The translations under genes and the position numbers were made by a program. From assembly GCF_025583945.1 (NCBI RefSeq), contig NZ_JAOEGU010000013.1, positions 1-64,000 of the forward strand: 64,000 nt of DNA, read 5' to 3'. Source of the DNA: Methylobacter psychrophilus. GTDB taxonomy: Bacteria; Pseudomonadota; Gammaproteobacteria; Methylococcales; Methylomonadaceae. Below, one piece after another: positions 1 to 15,000 of this stretch. Position 1 is the stretch's first letter, and every line of letters starts with the position of its first letter. The notes under the pieces were generated by a model. It was not told the origin of the DNA and searched no databases. It saw only the letters and a list, made by a program, of their open reading frames with translations.

Positions 1-3000
1 TTAAAGTGGCTTTATCGATGATACTCGCCGCGTTGTTGGCGTAGCTGACCGTGTAGTTGCCACCCAAGTTGCCGTCGTTCACCGTCACTGCATCTGTCGT
101 TACCGTCTTGCCGGTGCCGGCATTGGCATTGGTGAAGGCAAACGTGCCGCCACTGAGGCTGTCAAGCGTACTGTTATTGGCGTTGGTATACAGCATGCCA
201 CTCGTGACAATTGCCGTACCCGCTGCTGCCAACGAGCCATCGTACGTCTTGGTTACAGCACTGGTACCAAGCGTTAAAGCGGCCTTGTTGATGGTCGCAT
301 TTGTACTCGCAGTAGTAGTTGACAAAATGTAATTGCCCGCATCCGTACCATCTAAGCTAATGCCTGAAATATTGACGACAGTCGGGGTGATGTTGGCATT
401 TGCACTGGAGAATACTCCAGTGGCACCGCTGGCTACTGTCAGCACATCATTCGTGAACATCCCTGTAAATCCAGCTGAACCAGATTGGAGCGTTGCAGCA
501 GTCGTTCCATTATACGTCTTGTCATCCGCCGTGATCCCGGTCACTGCACTGATGGTGGCTTTAGTAATATTGCCGATATTGGCACTGAGTGCAGTCGAAC
601 CAGCCGCAAGTTGATAACCGTAGACTGCAACGGCTCCAGAACTCGCTGACATAATAAGAGGATTTACCGTGATATTTTTGGCTACACCAACATTTTTGCT
701 GTTAAAAGTACCGGCTGTGCTTAATATCACGGCATCACCGCTATCAGCTACCTGCCCGGATACGCTGTAGTTATCCTGAGTCAACGTTGCAATAGCAAAT
801 GAATCGTAGGCACGTGCTACGGTTCCCGTGAGCGTAACAGTCAGTTCAGGTGCCAAGGCGTACAGCAAGCCATTGCCAGTACCCAGAACGCTGGATGAGC
901 CATAAATTGCGTTGTACTGTTTGAAGTTGGAACTCAAGCCACCTAGAGTGTCGCTAGCGGGTGCTGTTGACCAGACTTGCCAATTACCGGTGCCTACCGT
1001 CAAAGCTGATGCCCCGACGTTGTTAATAAAATTGGCAGCCGATGCCAGTGTGATATCCGCAGCTCCATTTACTGAAATACCCTTGTTCAGCATCAGGTTG
1101 CCGCTTGTTGTGTGCAGTGCCACGCTATTGGCACCCACCGCAATGCCATCGACAGCACTGGCAGTACCGACCGACAGCGACTGGTTGTTGGTAAACGCCA
1201 GGCCACCGTTCAGAGTGGCTGCCAAAATACCAACTCGATTGGCATTGTTCAGCGTGACCGCACCCGCATTACGCAACAGCAAAGAATCCGCTTGCACGAT
1301 AGTATTGCTTGCCTGGGTAATGGCCAAACTACTAGTCGAACTATCCAGTTCAACAATTACATTCCTTGCGTTAATATTCCCCAGTACAAGTGGCGTACCT
1401 TCACGCAAGTGCACATCCATACCAATTGCCGTGGCTGACACAGTACCCGAGAAGATATTGGCAGCGTTGCTTAAATTCAACTTGCCGGCACCATTGATCA
1501 CGGAAGCGGCATTCGTGGCGCTTTCCTGAACCAGGAAGTTGGCCGATGCCAGATTGACCGCACTACCCTGCAGAATACCAGTGGCAACCGCGATGCCCGA
1601 ATTCGAATAGGTACCCTGAGTAGTGATCTTAACCAAACCACCAATGCTATTGGCCTCACCCAAAGTAATCGCTGCGCCGTTGTTCACTGCAGTAATACCC
1701 TTGCCGCCAGCATCACTGACCACTGTGATACCTGCTGCCAGATTAGCCGCCAAAATCGATGCCGTGTTTATCAATGTTCCATTGTCAGCAGATGCAACTA
1801 GGTCACCGTCGACATTCATGCTGAGAGTAATTACACCAAACAGCCGGATTTCATTGGCCGCTGAGGTTGCCGACCCACCACCAATCAAGTTATCAGGCGA
1901 GTTACCCTGAATAAATTGGCCAGTACCCGTGAGGTCAAAGCTGCCGCCTACTTGCAAGTAGGCATCAACGCCAGCACCATTGGCATCAGCCTTTTGAGTC
2001 ACGTCACCGGTACTTTTCAACGCAAAATCACCCGCCACCAAACTATTGTCAAGCTTGGTGCCCGTTGCTGCTATATTCTGCAGCGCCACATCAGCTGCGT
2101 CGTAGGCCGTGGAATCAATCGTCAGATTGCCATTGATTAAAATTGGTGAATTAATTGCTTGAGTCAGCGCACCACCCACCTTGATGGATACATTAGACGC
2201 GCCAGCCCCATCAGAAATACCAACTATCTGCAAAGCGCCACTATCAATCTTACCTATCTCAACGCCATTCACGTCTACAAAGACAAGAGCAGCATCGCCG
2301 GACAACAGTGCTGCCAGGACATCAATATTGTTTCCAACATGGCTCATTGTGACATTGCCTGCTGACTTGATCGCCAGTTTAGCGGCCATGATGGGCGCAG
2401 AGCCACCTTGGGTAACAACCCCGGCAGACTCAATACGCAGTATATCCAAGGCATGGATACCACCCACGGCTGCAACAAAGTTTTGCCCCGCCGCGTTACC
2501 CGAAGTCAGACGAAGGCTGCGAGAGCTTACCCCATCGCCATCAACAGTGCTTCCAAAGCCGATTGCGTTGCCACTAGTTAGATCAGTAGTAGTCCCCAAC
2601 GTTACCGCACCAGCATAGTTCTGGCTATCGGTCGTAGTAATCGTATCGGTGTTGATCTTGGTCGTACCGCTAACCGCCAAGGTGGTCAGGCCGGTAACGA
2701 TATCTGTTGCTTGATTACCAAATACAGCATTGCCAGTGATAGCCAGACTATTTGTACCACCTGCAACCGTGCCATTTGTAGTAATGGTAGATCCGCTGAG
2801 CGTGGTGTTAGCGCCCAAGGTAATATTATCGCCAAAGGTCTGTGCGCCCGTGGTCGTGATCGCGCCACCGTTGATGGCTGTGTTACCAGCCGCATCCGTA
2901 GTCAGGCTGGCAAGTTCTTCGCCCGCCGTTGCGCTGCCCAATGCGCCACCAAACGTGGTGGTAGCACTGTCATTGACGGCCAAGCTACGGTTGGTGCCAG

Positions 3001-6000
3001 CGGATTTGAGCGAACCCGTAAAGGTAATACCTGCACCGGTTAAGGTGGTGTCGGCCCCCAAGGTGGCATTCTCGCCATAGCTCTGTATGCCGGACGTAGT
3101 GATTGCACCGCCATTGATTTCAACTGTGCCACCCACATTGGTGACGACACTGGCTGCCGTAACGGCGGACTGGAATTTGGTCGCACCTGTGCTGTTGACC
3201 GCCAACGCGCCCAACGTGCCATTCACTGCACCACCTACCGCACCAGTGAAGGTCACCGCGCCGCTACCTGCATTCACCGTCAGTGCATTAGCCGCAGATG
3301 CCAAGGAATTGACAGTACTACTGAACAGGATCGGATCGTCCGTCGCCGTCAGTGTGGTGCTGGTGCCCAGCGTCACTGCGCCGGTATAGGTTTGTGCATC
3401 GGCACTGGTAATCGTGTTGGTGTTGATCGCCGTGGTGCCGCTCACCGCCAAGGTGGTCAGGCCGGTAACGATATCTGTTACTGCATTACCGAACACGGCA
3501 TCGCCAGTGATAGTCAGACTATTTGTACCACCTGCAACCGTGCCATTGGTAGTAATGGTAGATCCGCTGAGCGTGGTATTAGCGCCCAAGGTAATATTGT
3601 CGCCAAAGGTCTGTGCGCCCGTGGTCGTGATCGCGCCACCATTGATGGCTGTGTTACCAGCCGCATCCGTAGTCAGGCTGGCAAGTTCCTCACCCGATGT
3701 GCTGCTGCCCACCGCGCCAATAAATGCAGTAGTCCCACTGTCGTTTACGGTCAGATTACGGTTGGTACCATCGGATTTGACTATATCAGTGAATGTAATA
3801 CCCGAGCCGCTGATAGTAGTATCAGACCCCAGCGTCACTGCACCACTATAGCCTTGGGTGTCACTGCTGGTCACGGTGTTGGTGTTAATGGCTGTGGTGC
3901 CACTCACTAACAGGGTGGTCAGGCCGGTAACGATATCTGTTGCTGCATTGCCGAACACGGCATCGCCAGCGATAGCCAAACTATGCGTACCGCCTGCAAC
4001 CGTGCCATTTGTAGTAATGGTAGATCCGCTGAGCGTGGTATTAGCGCCCAAGGTAATATTGTCGCCAAAGGTCTGTGCGCCCGTAGTCGTGATCGCGCCA
4101 CCGTTGATGGCTGTAGTGCCAAGTGCATTTGTAGTTAGACTGGCAAGTTTCTCACCAATCGTACCGCTGCCCACCGCGCCACCAAACGTGGTGGTAGCAC
4201 TGTCGTTGACTGCCAAGCTACGGTTAATACCATCTGATTTGACTATATCAGTGAATGTAATACCCGAGCCGCTGACGGTGGTGTCAGCTCCCAGTGTCAC
4301 TGCACCACTATAACCTTGAGTGCCACTGCTGGTCACTGCATTGGTGTTAACCAAGGTCGTGCCGCTAACCGCCAAGGTGGTCAGGCCGGTAACGATATCT
4401 GTTACTGCATCGCCGAACACAGCATCGCCAGCGATAGCCAGACTATGCGTACCGCCTGCAACCGTGCCATGCGTAGTAATGGTAGATCCGCTGAGCGTGG
4501 TGTTAGCGCCCAAGGTAATATTGTCACTATAGGCCTGTGTGCCCGTGGTACTGATTGCTCCGCCGTTGATGACTGTGTTACCAGCCGCATCTGTAGTCAA
4601 ACTGGCAAGTTTCTCGCCAATCGTACTGCTGCCCACCGCGCCAGTAAACGTGGTGGTAGCGCTGTCGTTGACTGCCAAGCTACGGTTGGTGCCATCGGAT
4701 TTGAGCGAACCCGTAAAGGTAATGCCTGCACCGCTTAGGATGGTGTTAGCTCCCAACGTGGCATTCTCGCCATAGGTCTGAATGCCGGACGTGGTGATTG
4801 CACCGCCATTAATTGCTACCGTGCCGCCCACATTGGTGATAACACTGGCTGCTGTAACGGCGCCATTAAATATAGTCGCCCCGGTGCTGTTGACTGCCAA
4901 CGCGCCCAACGTGCCATTCGCCGCGCCACCTACCGCACCAGTGAAGGTCACCGCGCCAATGCCAGCGTTAATAGTCAGTGCATTGGCCGCAGAGGCCGAG
5001 GAATTGACGGTGCTGCTGAACAGGATTGGATCGTCCGTCGCCGTCAGTGTGGTGCTGGTACCCAGCGTTACGGCACCGGTATAGGTCTGCGCATCGGCGC
5101 TGTTAACCGTGTCGGTATTTATGATCGTAGCACCAGTCACCTCAAGGGTGGTCAAGCCGGTAACGATATCTGTTACTTGATTACCAAATACGGCATCGCC
5201 AATAACATGTAGGCTATGGCTGCCGCCTCCAACAGTGCCATTCGTGGTGATGATCGAACCCGTTAATGTGGTGTTATTTCCCAGCGTGAGCGCGTCGTTG
5301 TATGTCTGCGTTCCGGTAGTGGTAACCGTTTGACCATTGACTTGAACGGTACCCGCCGTGTCAGTGGTGAGCGAGGTTGCTGATACGGCTGCACTGAACT
5401 TTGTCAAGCCAGCGCTGTTTACTGTCAATACGTCAAGGGCATGTAACCCACCGACGATATCGCTGAAGGTTACGTTACCCGTACCCGAAGACAGGGTCAA
5501 ATCACGCGCGGTGCTATCACTGTCCACTGTATTGGCAAATACGATGTTTCCAATCCCCGTGTCAGTACCCATTAACACATCGCCAGTGAGTGCAACGGCA
5601 GTGGCAAAGTTAATATTAGTATTGGTAGTATTGATGTTGCCGGCCAGTTGGTTGGCACCGATTCCATTCTGAGTGAAACCACCAGTCGCCGTTATGTCGC
5701 CAGCAGCTGCGGTGCTAAACAAACCCGCGTTGCCGACTTGCACATAACCACCGGCACCTACGCCCGCATTCACAGCAAGATTGTTACCGGTAAAAATCAT
5801 ATTACCGGACAGCGTTACAGGGCCACTCAGAGTCGTGCTGCCAGTACCGGCTTGTTGCGTCAAGCTGGCAGCGTTCACCGTACTATTTACGGTAACATCT
5901 TTGGCTGACACGATATTCAGCGCCCCAAGCGCTGAATTGTTACCAACTGCAGCGGCAAATGAGATATCCCCCGTACCTGCGGTGAGAGTCAAGCCACGAG

Positions 6001-9000
6001 CGGTACTATCACTGTTCAGGCTATTGGTAAAACTGATATTACCGGCACCCGAACCAGTTGCCAGGACTCGGTCGCCGCCAACGATCACGGCTGGACCGTT
6101 GATCTGGATAAATCCGCCTGCGGCAGCGGTGGAGCTGGTGTCTACAGAGCCTGAAATATTCACGCTGGAGCCGGTCAAGCTAACCGCACCACCGATGCCC
6201 GTGCCCTTACCCTGCGCCGTTGTCGAGCGTATCGTGAGGATACTGTTAGCATTCAGAGTAATCGAGCCTGCCGTTGCATCGGCCGCATTATTTACATCCC
6301 CGCTAGAGATTAACGTGCCCGTATCAATGGCGCCGCTGTTAGCGGTGGTTGCAATGGTAATGGTGCCACCATTCTTGTAAGTACCACTGGAATAAGTGAT
6401 GTCCCCGGCCGTCGAAATCGTAACGCCGGAGGAATTAAAGCTACGCACCCCAGTCGCCGAAAAAGCCCCACCCTTGGTGATAATGACTTCTGTGGCAGAA
6501 ACCCCAACGTCATTGCTACCAATATCGACAAATCCACCTTGTGTAGTGATGCCGTTGACGCCGCCTTCTCCACCGCCGACACCAAAGTTGGAGCCACTAC
6601 GATAGGTGAAATTCTGTCCTACACCGTTTATCTTGGCGGCCACCTGAGCCACGGCATTACTGGTATTGAGCAGATTTGAAGTATTTAAAGCATTGACCAA
6701 CAACAAGCCCGCACCGATTTGGTTGGTACCATTAAGCTGGCTAACCGCACCAGATAAAGCTGTCAACTTGACTTTGCCATCGGCACCAGTAACACCGGCT
6801 CCGTCGCCCAATGCACCGCGCGCGGTAATGGTTCCGTCCAGGCTGAGTGTATCGCCAGTAGCTGTCAGTGTGATATTACCCGCCGAACCGCCGCCACTAC
6901 CAGTGGATCCGGCAGCAGCACTACCTGAGGTAAGGATATTACCAACAGTGAGATTGCCTGCAGTTGTGATACCGGTTGTGGTCAAAGTCACCGAACCACC
7001 AGCAGTGCTGGCGATACTACTCTGCGTATCAATGGTATACCCGGTCGAATTGATAGATGGCGCTAGAATAGTAATATCGGCGCCATTAGTCGTGATTCCG
7101 GTTGGATTCACTGCGCCAATCGTTAAATCCAAATAACTGGATAAATTAACAGCGCCTGTTGCATCCGAGGCAAAGGTGCTGATCTGATTAATCGGCGTAC
7201 CTAGGGTGGCTGAGTTCAGGGTATAGGAACCGGTGCCTGACAGACCCAGCTTGGCTGAAACCACCGCCCCGGTCTGGACTACCGTAGCGCCTGCAGTAAG
7301 GATACTGCTACCGCCCGTTTCAATACTGCTGATGGAGAATCCATCGCTGTCGGTGAATCGAATCGTACCAGCCGGACCTGTGGTGTTGCCGGCAATGGCC
7401 GAATCGTCAGCATTACGCACCTTCAGAGTCAATGTATTGATGTCATTGGCCGCTGCGGTGAGCAGAATATCTGAACCGGTGGCATTAAGTGTCTTCGCTG
7501 TTAACGCATTCGCTACCACGGTACCATCGCCGAAAATCGTAGCATCCGTTGTAATCGCGCCATGGGCTGTCAAGGAGACATCGCCGGCAGTACTGATCTG
7601 ACTAACCGCAAAATCATCGACATCGTTAAAGCTAATCACGCCGGAGCCAACATTATTATTGGCCGGGTTACGGCTCTGCAACTTAACCTTGTTCAGATCA
7701 TTGCTGACGTTGGTCAACGTAATAGCGCCATTGTTGGCAGTCGTCACGCGCAGCGCATCCGCCAAAAGGACCGATCCTGATCCCACCTGCTGCACCAGGC
7801 CGATGGCATCTACCGTCAGCGTGTTATTGGTCGTGATATTTGCAAGATCAGCCGTACCGCCAGAGGTAATGGATATGGCACCGAGATTAGACTGGTAACG
7901 GTAATACTGACCCATCACGAAACCGCCAGTGCCACTGGCGACAACCGTAATTGTGCCGGCACTGCCCGTCTGTAACGTCAAAGGAGTGCCTGGGGCTCCT
8001 GTGGAGTGGGTAATAGTGGCACCACTAACGCCAATATTGCCGCTGGTTGAAATAATGCTCTTGGAAAGATTAACCTCTTTTTCTGCATTAATGGTCACAT
8101 TGCCGGAACCGGTAGTGATGGCGTTGTTTACCTGTACATTTCCGGTTGTCGTTGTCGTCGCCGCATAGAGAACGATGTTTCCGCCAGTCGTAGTCAAGTT
8201 TCCAGGGGTAGAAAGATTGCCATCAAGGGAGCTGAGCTCAATGCTACCGCTGGTATTGGTAATGTCTTCAGGTGTCAGTACTAAAGACGAGCCAGCCCAA
8301 AGCTTGATAGATGTTGTGGGGGCAAGCTTGCCCGTGAGGGCATTCATACTGAGCTGATTAGCGTCCTGGAGACTAACTTGAGCACCAGTCGAGTTGAGTG
8401 TCACTTGGCCGCTAAAATCATTAAGGACGCTGAACAGGTCGATATTTGCAACACCACCATAAATATCGGCAGTGGTTGACTTAATACGCGAACCAACTTG
8501 CTGAGAAACACCAACACCACGCAAAGTAATGCCATAGCCAGTGCCACCACTAGCATCCAGGTTGTAGACATCAAAATCCAAGAGTCCATTGGTCGTCTGA
8601 ATTTCTGTTGTGCCACCCACAGTGACATTACCCGTGAACTTCAGACCCGCCGTACCCGCACCACCCTGATCTTTGAGTGTCAACGCGCCAGTGGTGGTAA
8701 AGGTGCCCAGGTTATCGATGTTGGTCTTGTTCAGCGTGACGATACCAGCATTGCCGCTCAAGGTTTGGGCAGAAATAACGCTACTAACATCGTTGCCCGC
8801 AATAGTTCCGGTAAGTGGCTTGGCAATTGTCGACACACCATCCGTATTGGCAGGGATACCCAAGGCAACCGTGCCTTGGGTGGCCGAAATCGAATTGAAG
8901 GTAAGATTGCTGGCATTGACGATCTGAATCGCTGTGCTGCTGGCGTTATCCGTGGTCAATGCCCCCAGGAGGCTAATATTGTTGGCACCACCACCGTCAA

Positions 9001-12000
9001 TACGAATGCTTCCTCCGATTGCCAAGGCCCCCTTACTGTCAGCATTGATGATTGAGCCTGCGGCCTGCGCGACACTTTCGCCGCCGAGGTAGATATCGCC
9101 TGCGCCAAGAACGTTCAAGGCACCCAGGTTAAAGACACCTGATGAACCACCGCCACTCTTTAGCGTGCGAACACGAATACCTCCAGCGCTGACAAGGTCT
9201 TGCGTTAAGATCAAACCATTGGTCGAGTCATAAATATCAAGGTCGTACTGAGTGTCGGCAACGTCACTGATATTGGCCGCGCCCAACTGAACGATTTTGT
9301 TACCGATATTGGCCAGCACGGCCGATCCGCCGATGGCGTTGATCGCCGTACCGACTTTCAGTGTGTTGATGTCAAGGCTCGTACCAGTGCTTTGTGTGAT
9401 GTTGCCCGTGATTCGGCCGATCGTGGCTGTGTCGTCGCCCAAGACCAGACCGCCGCTGATGGCAACGATACTGGGCAGCACCAGATCGCTGGTACCCCGG
9501 ATGGTGATCGCGGTCGCCGTTGCGTTGGCCGTCTGCACGGAGCCGGCCAGCGAAATGGTGCCCGACGCGGTGCCATCGTGACCGGTCAGGGTGATAGTGC
9601 CGCCGCCGTTTGTGCCTGTGCGGGCTGAGCCAGTGGCACCTCCTGTGGTTGTAATCTCGCTACCAAAACCTTGGTTAATACCTTGACCTGTCAAGGCAAC
9701 GCTGGCGCCCCCAGTGGCCATTCCCCCTGCATAAACGTCATAACCGGTCAGATCAAGAAACCCGCCTTTGGTGCTGATGTTGATAGCGCCATGCGAGTTC
9801 TCAATGGTACCGGCCAGCGTCAGGCCACCACTGACGTCATTGACGCTGAAGGCCACTTGCGCTTCGTCATAAAGATAGAAGGGACCAAGGTTGGTGATGA
9901 CGTTGTTGCCAGTCAGTGTGACTGCGCCACGCGCTGATGGCAAAGCTGAGCTGGGTGTGCCGCCGCTTTGATTGGCACCCGACAACGTACCACTAGTGAA
10001 AAGGATACCGCCAGTCTGATTAATGGTGCCGCTAGAGGTTAATTTGATGCCATCGTTGCCCGCAGTGACATTGCCGGCCAGTGTCAAGTTGCGTTTGTTG
10101 GTGCCATCCCAATAGGTCTTGATGGCCAACGAACCTGTCGCTAATAACGTGCCGCTACTGTTATTGCTAAAGCTGCCGGCGGAATTGATGGTGATATTAT
10201 TGTTACCGCCAACGCCCGCTGAAACCGCAGCGTTGATCGTCGTCGTGTAGTTGGTATTCTGATTTGTATAGTTAGATGCGGAAGCAATGGTCACAGCACC
10301 GGTAGTGGTCAGTGTGCCGCCGCCGCTGGTACTGACATAGCCCTTAGACGAGGTTACCGTGATACCGCCACTTCCAGCGGAAATTGCTCCCTGAATATCG
10401 AGGGTGTAACCATAAGCACCGTCACTCCCGGTCAGCACAACCGATTTTCCTGTTGTGTTGGCGGCAACCGTGGCACCACTGCTGACCGTAAGACTGTTAT
10501 AACTGTAGAGGCTTACATCGCCGGCTGTGGCTGTGACTGAACCAGTTGCACCGACCGTCAGAGAATTGTTTGTACTCCTAACACTAGCACCACCGGTGTT
10601 GGAAATAAGAGCCCCGTTAACAATCAGATTACGATCCTGGTTGTAAACGCTGAAACTTCCACCAGAAGTGAAATCGCCAATGCGGTAAAGCTGGTTCGTG
10701 TTGTTTAGCGTTACCGTTCCATTTACCAAACCGGTCAGGCTTACGGAATCGCTATTGGCACTTATATAGCTGGTCTGGGTAACGTTACCGGTCAGCGCTC
10801 CGGCAGTACCCGTCAGTGCGCCGCCAAGAATCAGCTTGCCGGTGTTATATATCTCAACCCGCTGAAGTTGAACATTATTGGCGTTCTGAATGACAATATT
10901 TTTACCAAGCGAATTGTTATAGAGGCGGTTGGTCAACGTAATGTTGCCGCCGCCAGCGTCGAGGATCAAATCGCCGCTGGCACCAAAATCAGCCCGAATG
11001 TCAGCCGAACTGGTGATGCCCGCAGCACCCGAACTCAATTGCACGCCTGCGCCATACATGTAACCAGACATTGTCATCGCACCTTTAGTCGTAGCCGTCA
11101 ACAGGTTACTATAACCACCATTGGAGAAGTTACTCATGGCCAATCCGTTCGCTTCAGTGTCCTTGTCATAAATGGTGATGGCACCACCGCGTTCAACGTA
11201 GCCAATCGTTTGAATTTCGTTAGTGGTCACCGACAGATTAACGACACCGGAACCATCCAACTGACGAATATCGAGCGCACCTGTTTTTATATCAGTACCA
11301 GCAGTCTGGCCAATAACACCGTAAACCCTACGGTAATCAACGCCATTATGTTCGTGGTTGCCCAGTCGCAAACCACCCCGGGCACCACTGCTGCCAATGG
11401 TAATATTTGGCAGTGTCAGGTTAACCAGATCCGCCAAGGTCACTGCACTTACATTGGTACTCGTAGAAACAATCGATCCAGCCATCGTCACATTGCCACG
11501 TTGACTTAGACTGGAGTAGTCACTACCCCAAATTGTGATAAGACCAGTGCCGGATATAAGGGAGCCTGTATCTTGCGTGAGGCCCTTGCCCTGGAGGATC
11601 ATATCCCCAGTGGTGGCGGTGATATTACGAGAGCCCAGCACCAGCGCCCCATTTCCGGTCATGATGGTAACGGCTGTTGCCGTCACGTCGCCCGTCAAGG
11701 CCATACCTGTCACCCGGCCTTTGGCACGCACATCAAGGCTGCTGCCGACTGCGAAACTACCCAACTGATCGATCACGTTTGCGGCACTGGTGATCGAAAT
11801 AGAGCCAGTGGTAGCTGCCGACAAGGTCTTGATGTCAATCTGGTTGTCACTGTAGCTCCCATTGACATATTGATATAGCGACCCACTCACTGCATCATTC
11901 GCAGCCAGCCCGACGCTGACATTTCCCGCCGTAGCGCCACTAGTGGCAATGCTGGTGATATTTTTGAAGAGACCCGTTGTTGTCACCGAACCCGCGTTAG

Positions 12001-15000
12001 CCCCAGAAAGAGTCTCGACCAGCACATTACCGTTAGCCGCAGTGCCGGTAACCGTAAAAGTCAGACCCGCATCATTGCCAATACTGGTAATTTTGATCAC
12101 TTTTGCCGTCAGCAGGCGAATCTCTGCGGTGGTGAGTGCAAGATTCGCGGAACTGCCAAGCGTCTGTGCGGCTGCCAGATTGGCATCGCCCGCAATCAAC
12201 CCTATTTGGAAGGTACCGGTTTGGGTTTCCACAGAACGGAACTGAGCGGCATTGCCACCGCCGTCAACGTTAGTCACCAAAATAGAGGGCGTACCGTTGG
12301 AATCGTTGTCAGTCGAAATCAACCTCCCGTAGAGTGAAACCGCCGCGCCACCACCATCAATCCGAATCTTGCCGCTGCCACTATTGAGCACACTATTGGT
12401 TGGCGATTGTGTGATGCTTGTTCCCGTTAGCGTGAGACGACCATTGTTGGTGGTGATGTCGGTGTCGGTGCCCAACGTCAATGCGCCACCACCCGCTTTA
12501 AGGATTACTTCACCCCCAGCCGTAGTCAAATTGGCGTCACTATAAAAACTGATAGCCCCATTAGGCGTTGCTATGCTGATCGGCGCCAAAGCGTTGCTGA
12601 CGCTGATGTTGCCGTAAACGTAAATAGACTCGTCGCCGGCGAAGTTATTCTTAGTACCCGTGGTTTTTATTTGGTAGCCCAAGGCACCGTCGTAGGTCTG
12701 ACTATAATTACTATTTGAACCAACGTTAAGTCGACCGGTATTGTTCAGCGCCACAAAACTTTTGCCGGACAGATACTGACCAACAGTCAGATCGGTGCCC
12801 GACTGGAACAGGATATCGCCGAGACTGTTGGTCGTGATGCCGTTGCCGCCAAGGTCCCAGCCCACGGAAACAGCCCCGCCGCCCGCACCGTCAAACGTCA
12901 GGTTGTTGCGCTCGCTGGTGTTACTGTAAACATGACCACTGAAACTGATTGCACCGCTCCCCCGTATAAAGGTGGTGGCATCATCCAGATAGGTGTAGTT
13001 GGAGTTAAGGCTGACCGTGCCGTTGCCCGCCAACGTGTTGAGCGTGATGGCCCCTAAACCGTTGGCCACATCGCCCTCCCCCAGGCGAATCTGACTGGTG
13101 GCATTAACACTGATTCCGGCTGCCCCATCTGTGGTCACATTTTTTTCAATGTCGGTTCGTGTGGAACTGGTCACGCTGAGCGATTTCAGGGTCGCCTTTG
13201 CACCAATAATGCCGTTAAAAGTCACATTCCCTGTGCCCGCCGTTACCGCCAAGCTGCGAGAAGTTGCGTCAGAATCTACGGTTGAATCAATGTCGATATA
13301 GCCCGAGGTCTCTCCTGACGAGATAACCCGATCGGCCATCAGCACCACCGCTGTTTTCAGGTTGATATAGCCCCCCAGACCCTGGGTGGCCAAACCATAC
13401 GGTAGGCCGCCAATCGCATTGAGATCGCCGTACAAATTAATATTGGTACTGCCCGTTGCACCCAGGATGATGCTGCCCGCGTTACCGCCGTTGCGGTTTG
13501 GATAGGAAGCATTCGTAGCGGCCAGGCCACCGCTGGTGGTGATTGCGCCGACATTGATGTCGCCGGTTGTGGCTGTCAAGGTAACGGCCGCCGCGTTACT
13601 ACCAACGCCTAGCGTATTGCTGGCGCCAGTGGTGGTGATATCTTTCAAAGTCATACCCGTGGCCGCCGTGACGGTGACCAGACCTGAAGCGGTGCCTGTG
13701 TCAATGTCCGCAGTGGTGACAATGTTTGCCCCAGTGGACGCGGTCACTGCCCCTGTAGTAGAAATTAAATTGATGTTGCCGCCCTTGGTGCGTACCGCAT
13801 CATTGAGGGCAATGCTGGCGCCCGTGATGGTCACGATGCCGCTGGCCTGGCCACCAGCAGCATCGTTGCCGGTGATGACATTGCCACTGGCACTATCAAA
13901 AATCAAGGCACCGGTATCCGTATTACCCAAAGTCATAGCCCCGCCACCACTCAGTGAGGTGACCGTTAATGGCCCATTGATATCGGCAATGCTGACGCCA
14001 CCGGTGCCATCTGCTGCTGCGTTCAACGACGCTGCGGCAAATGTACCGCTGGACGTGATGGAGCCCGAGTTAGCCGCAGTGAGCAATGTCACCGCCCCAC
14101 CGGCACTGACATTGCCCAGTACCAGGCTAATGGCATTGCTTAGCGCAATATTACCGGTGACTGTCGCGGTAATAACACCCGTCATTTGATTGCTGGCTGA
14201 GGTGAGGCTGATGTTGCCGCCTGAAACAAGACCCGTTGTGCCCCCAATGCGCAGAGCGGAGAGGCTGCCTTGGGTAATGTGGCTGCCGGCAATCAACTCC
14301 AACGAACCATCAAAGGACTGGATATTGGTGCTGGGATTTATCGTTATGGCACCCGCAGCATTCAACGTCAGTTTGTTCGTCGAGAACCAGCCAAGATTAT
14401 TGGCAACCGTAATATTTCCGGCCTGCAATCCATCTGCCCCGGTACTTACAGTGACATTCGCTGAATCAAGCGCTGTTGCCAGCGTACTAACCTGTATTAT
14501 GGAATCGTCAACCGTAGCGGTGAATGGTGAAAGTAATGTTTGTCCAGTTGATTGAATGGTAATGTTGTGGGGATCAAGCAATAAGTCCCCGGTTCTACCT
14601 TTCGCTGCCGTCAAATCGACTATGCCCTGAAAACCCAACCGTCCCTTGCCCGACACCTCGGCGAAACCACCATTACCTGCTTGCTCCCCACCTTTGGCAG
14701 TGATATGGCCTTGGTATTGGGTTGCATCATCTGCCCAAACAATAACCTTACCACCATCGCCATTTGTCGTCGCATCGGCACGGATAACTGCCCCCTTGGC
14801 AACGTTGGTGATCTTGGCGTTTTTAACCTCAGGATTCTTGCCCTGAAAATCACCACCGACCAGAACCTTACCACCTCCGTTATTACCAGAGGCATCAATC
14901 ACACTGCTGGCTAACAGATCAACACGCTCACCAGTGGCGACGATGCTGCCGCCCTTATCACGGGTACCCCGAGCATCGATAGTAGCTGACACCTGTAGAG

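Noticed and set aside
2681-5450. CRISPR array
   Set aside because: The repeats are long, in frame and inside a coding gene; there are no short regular repeat-spacer units and no cas genes.
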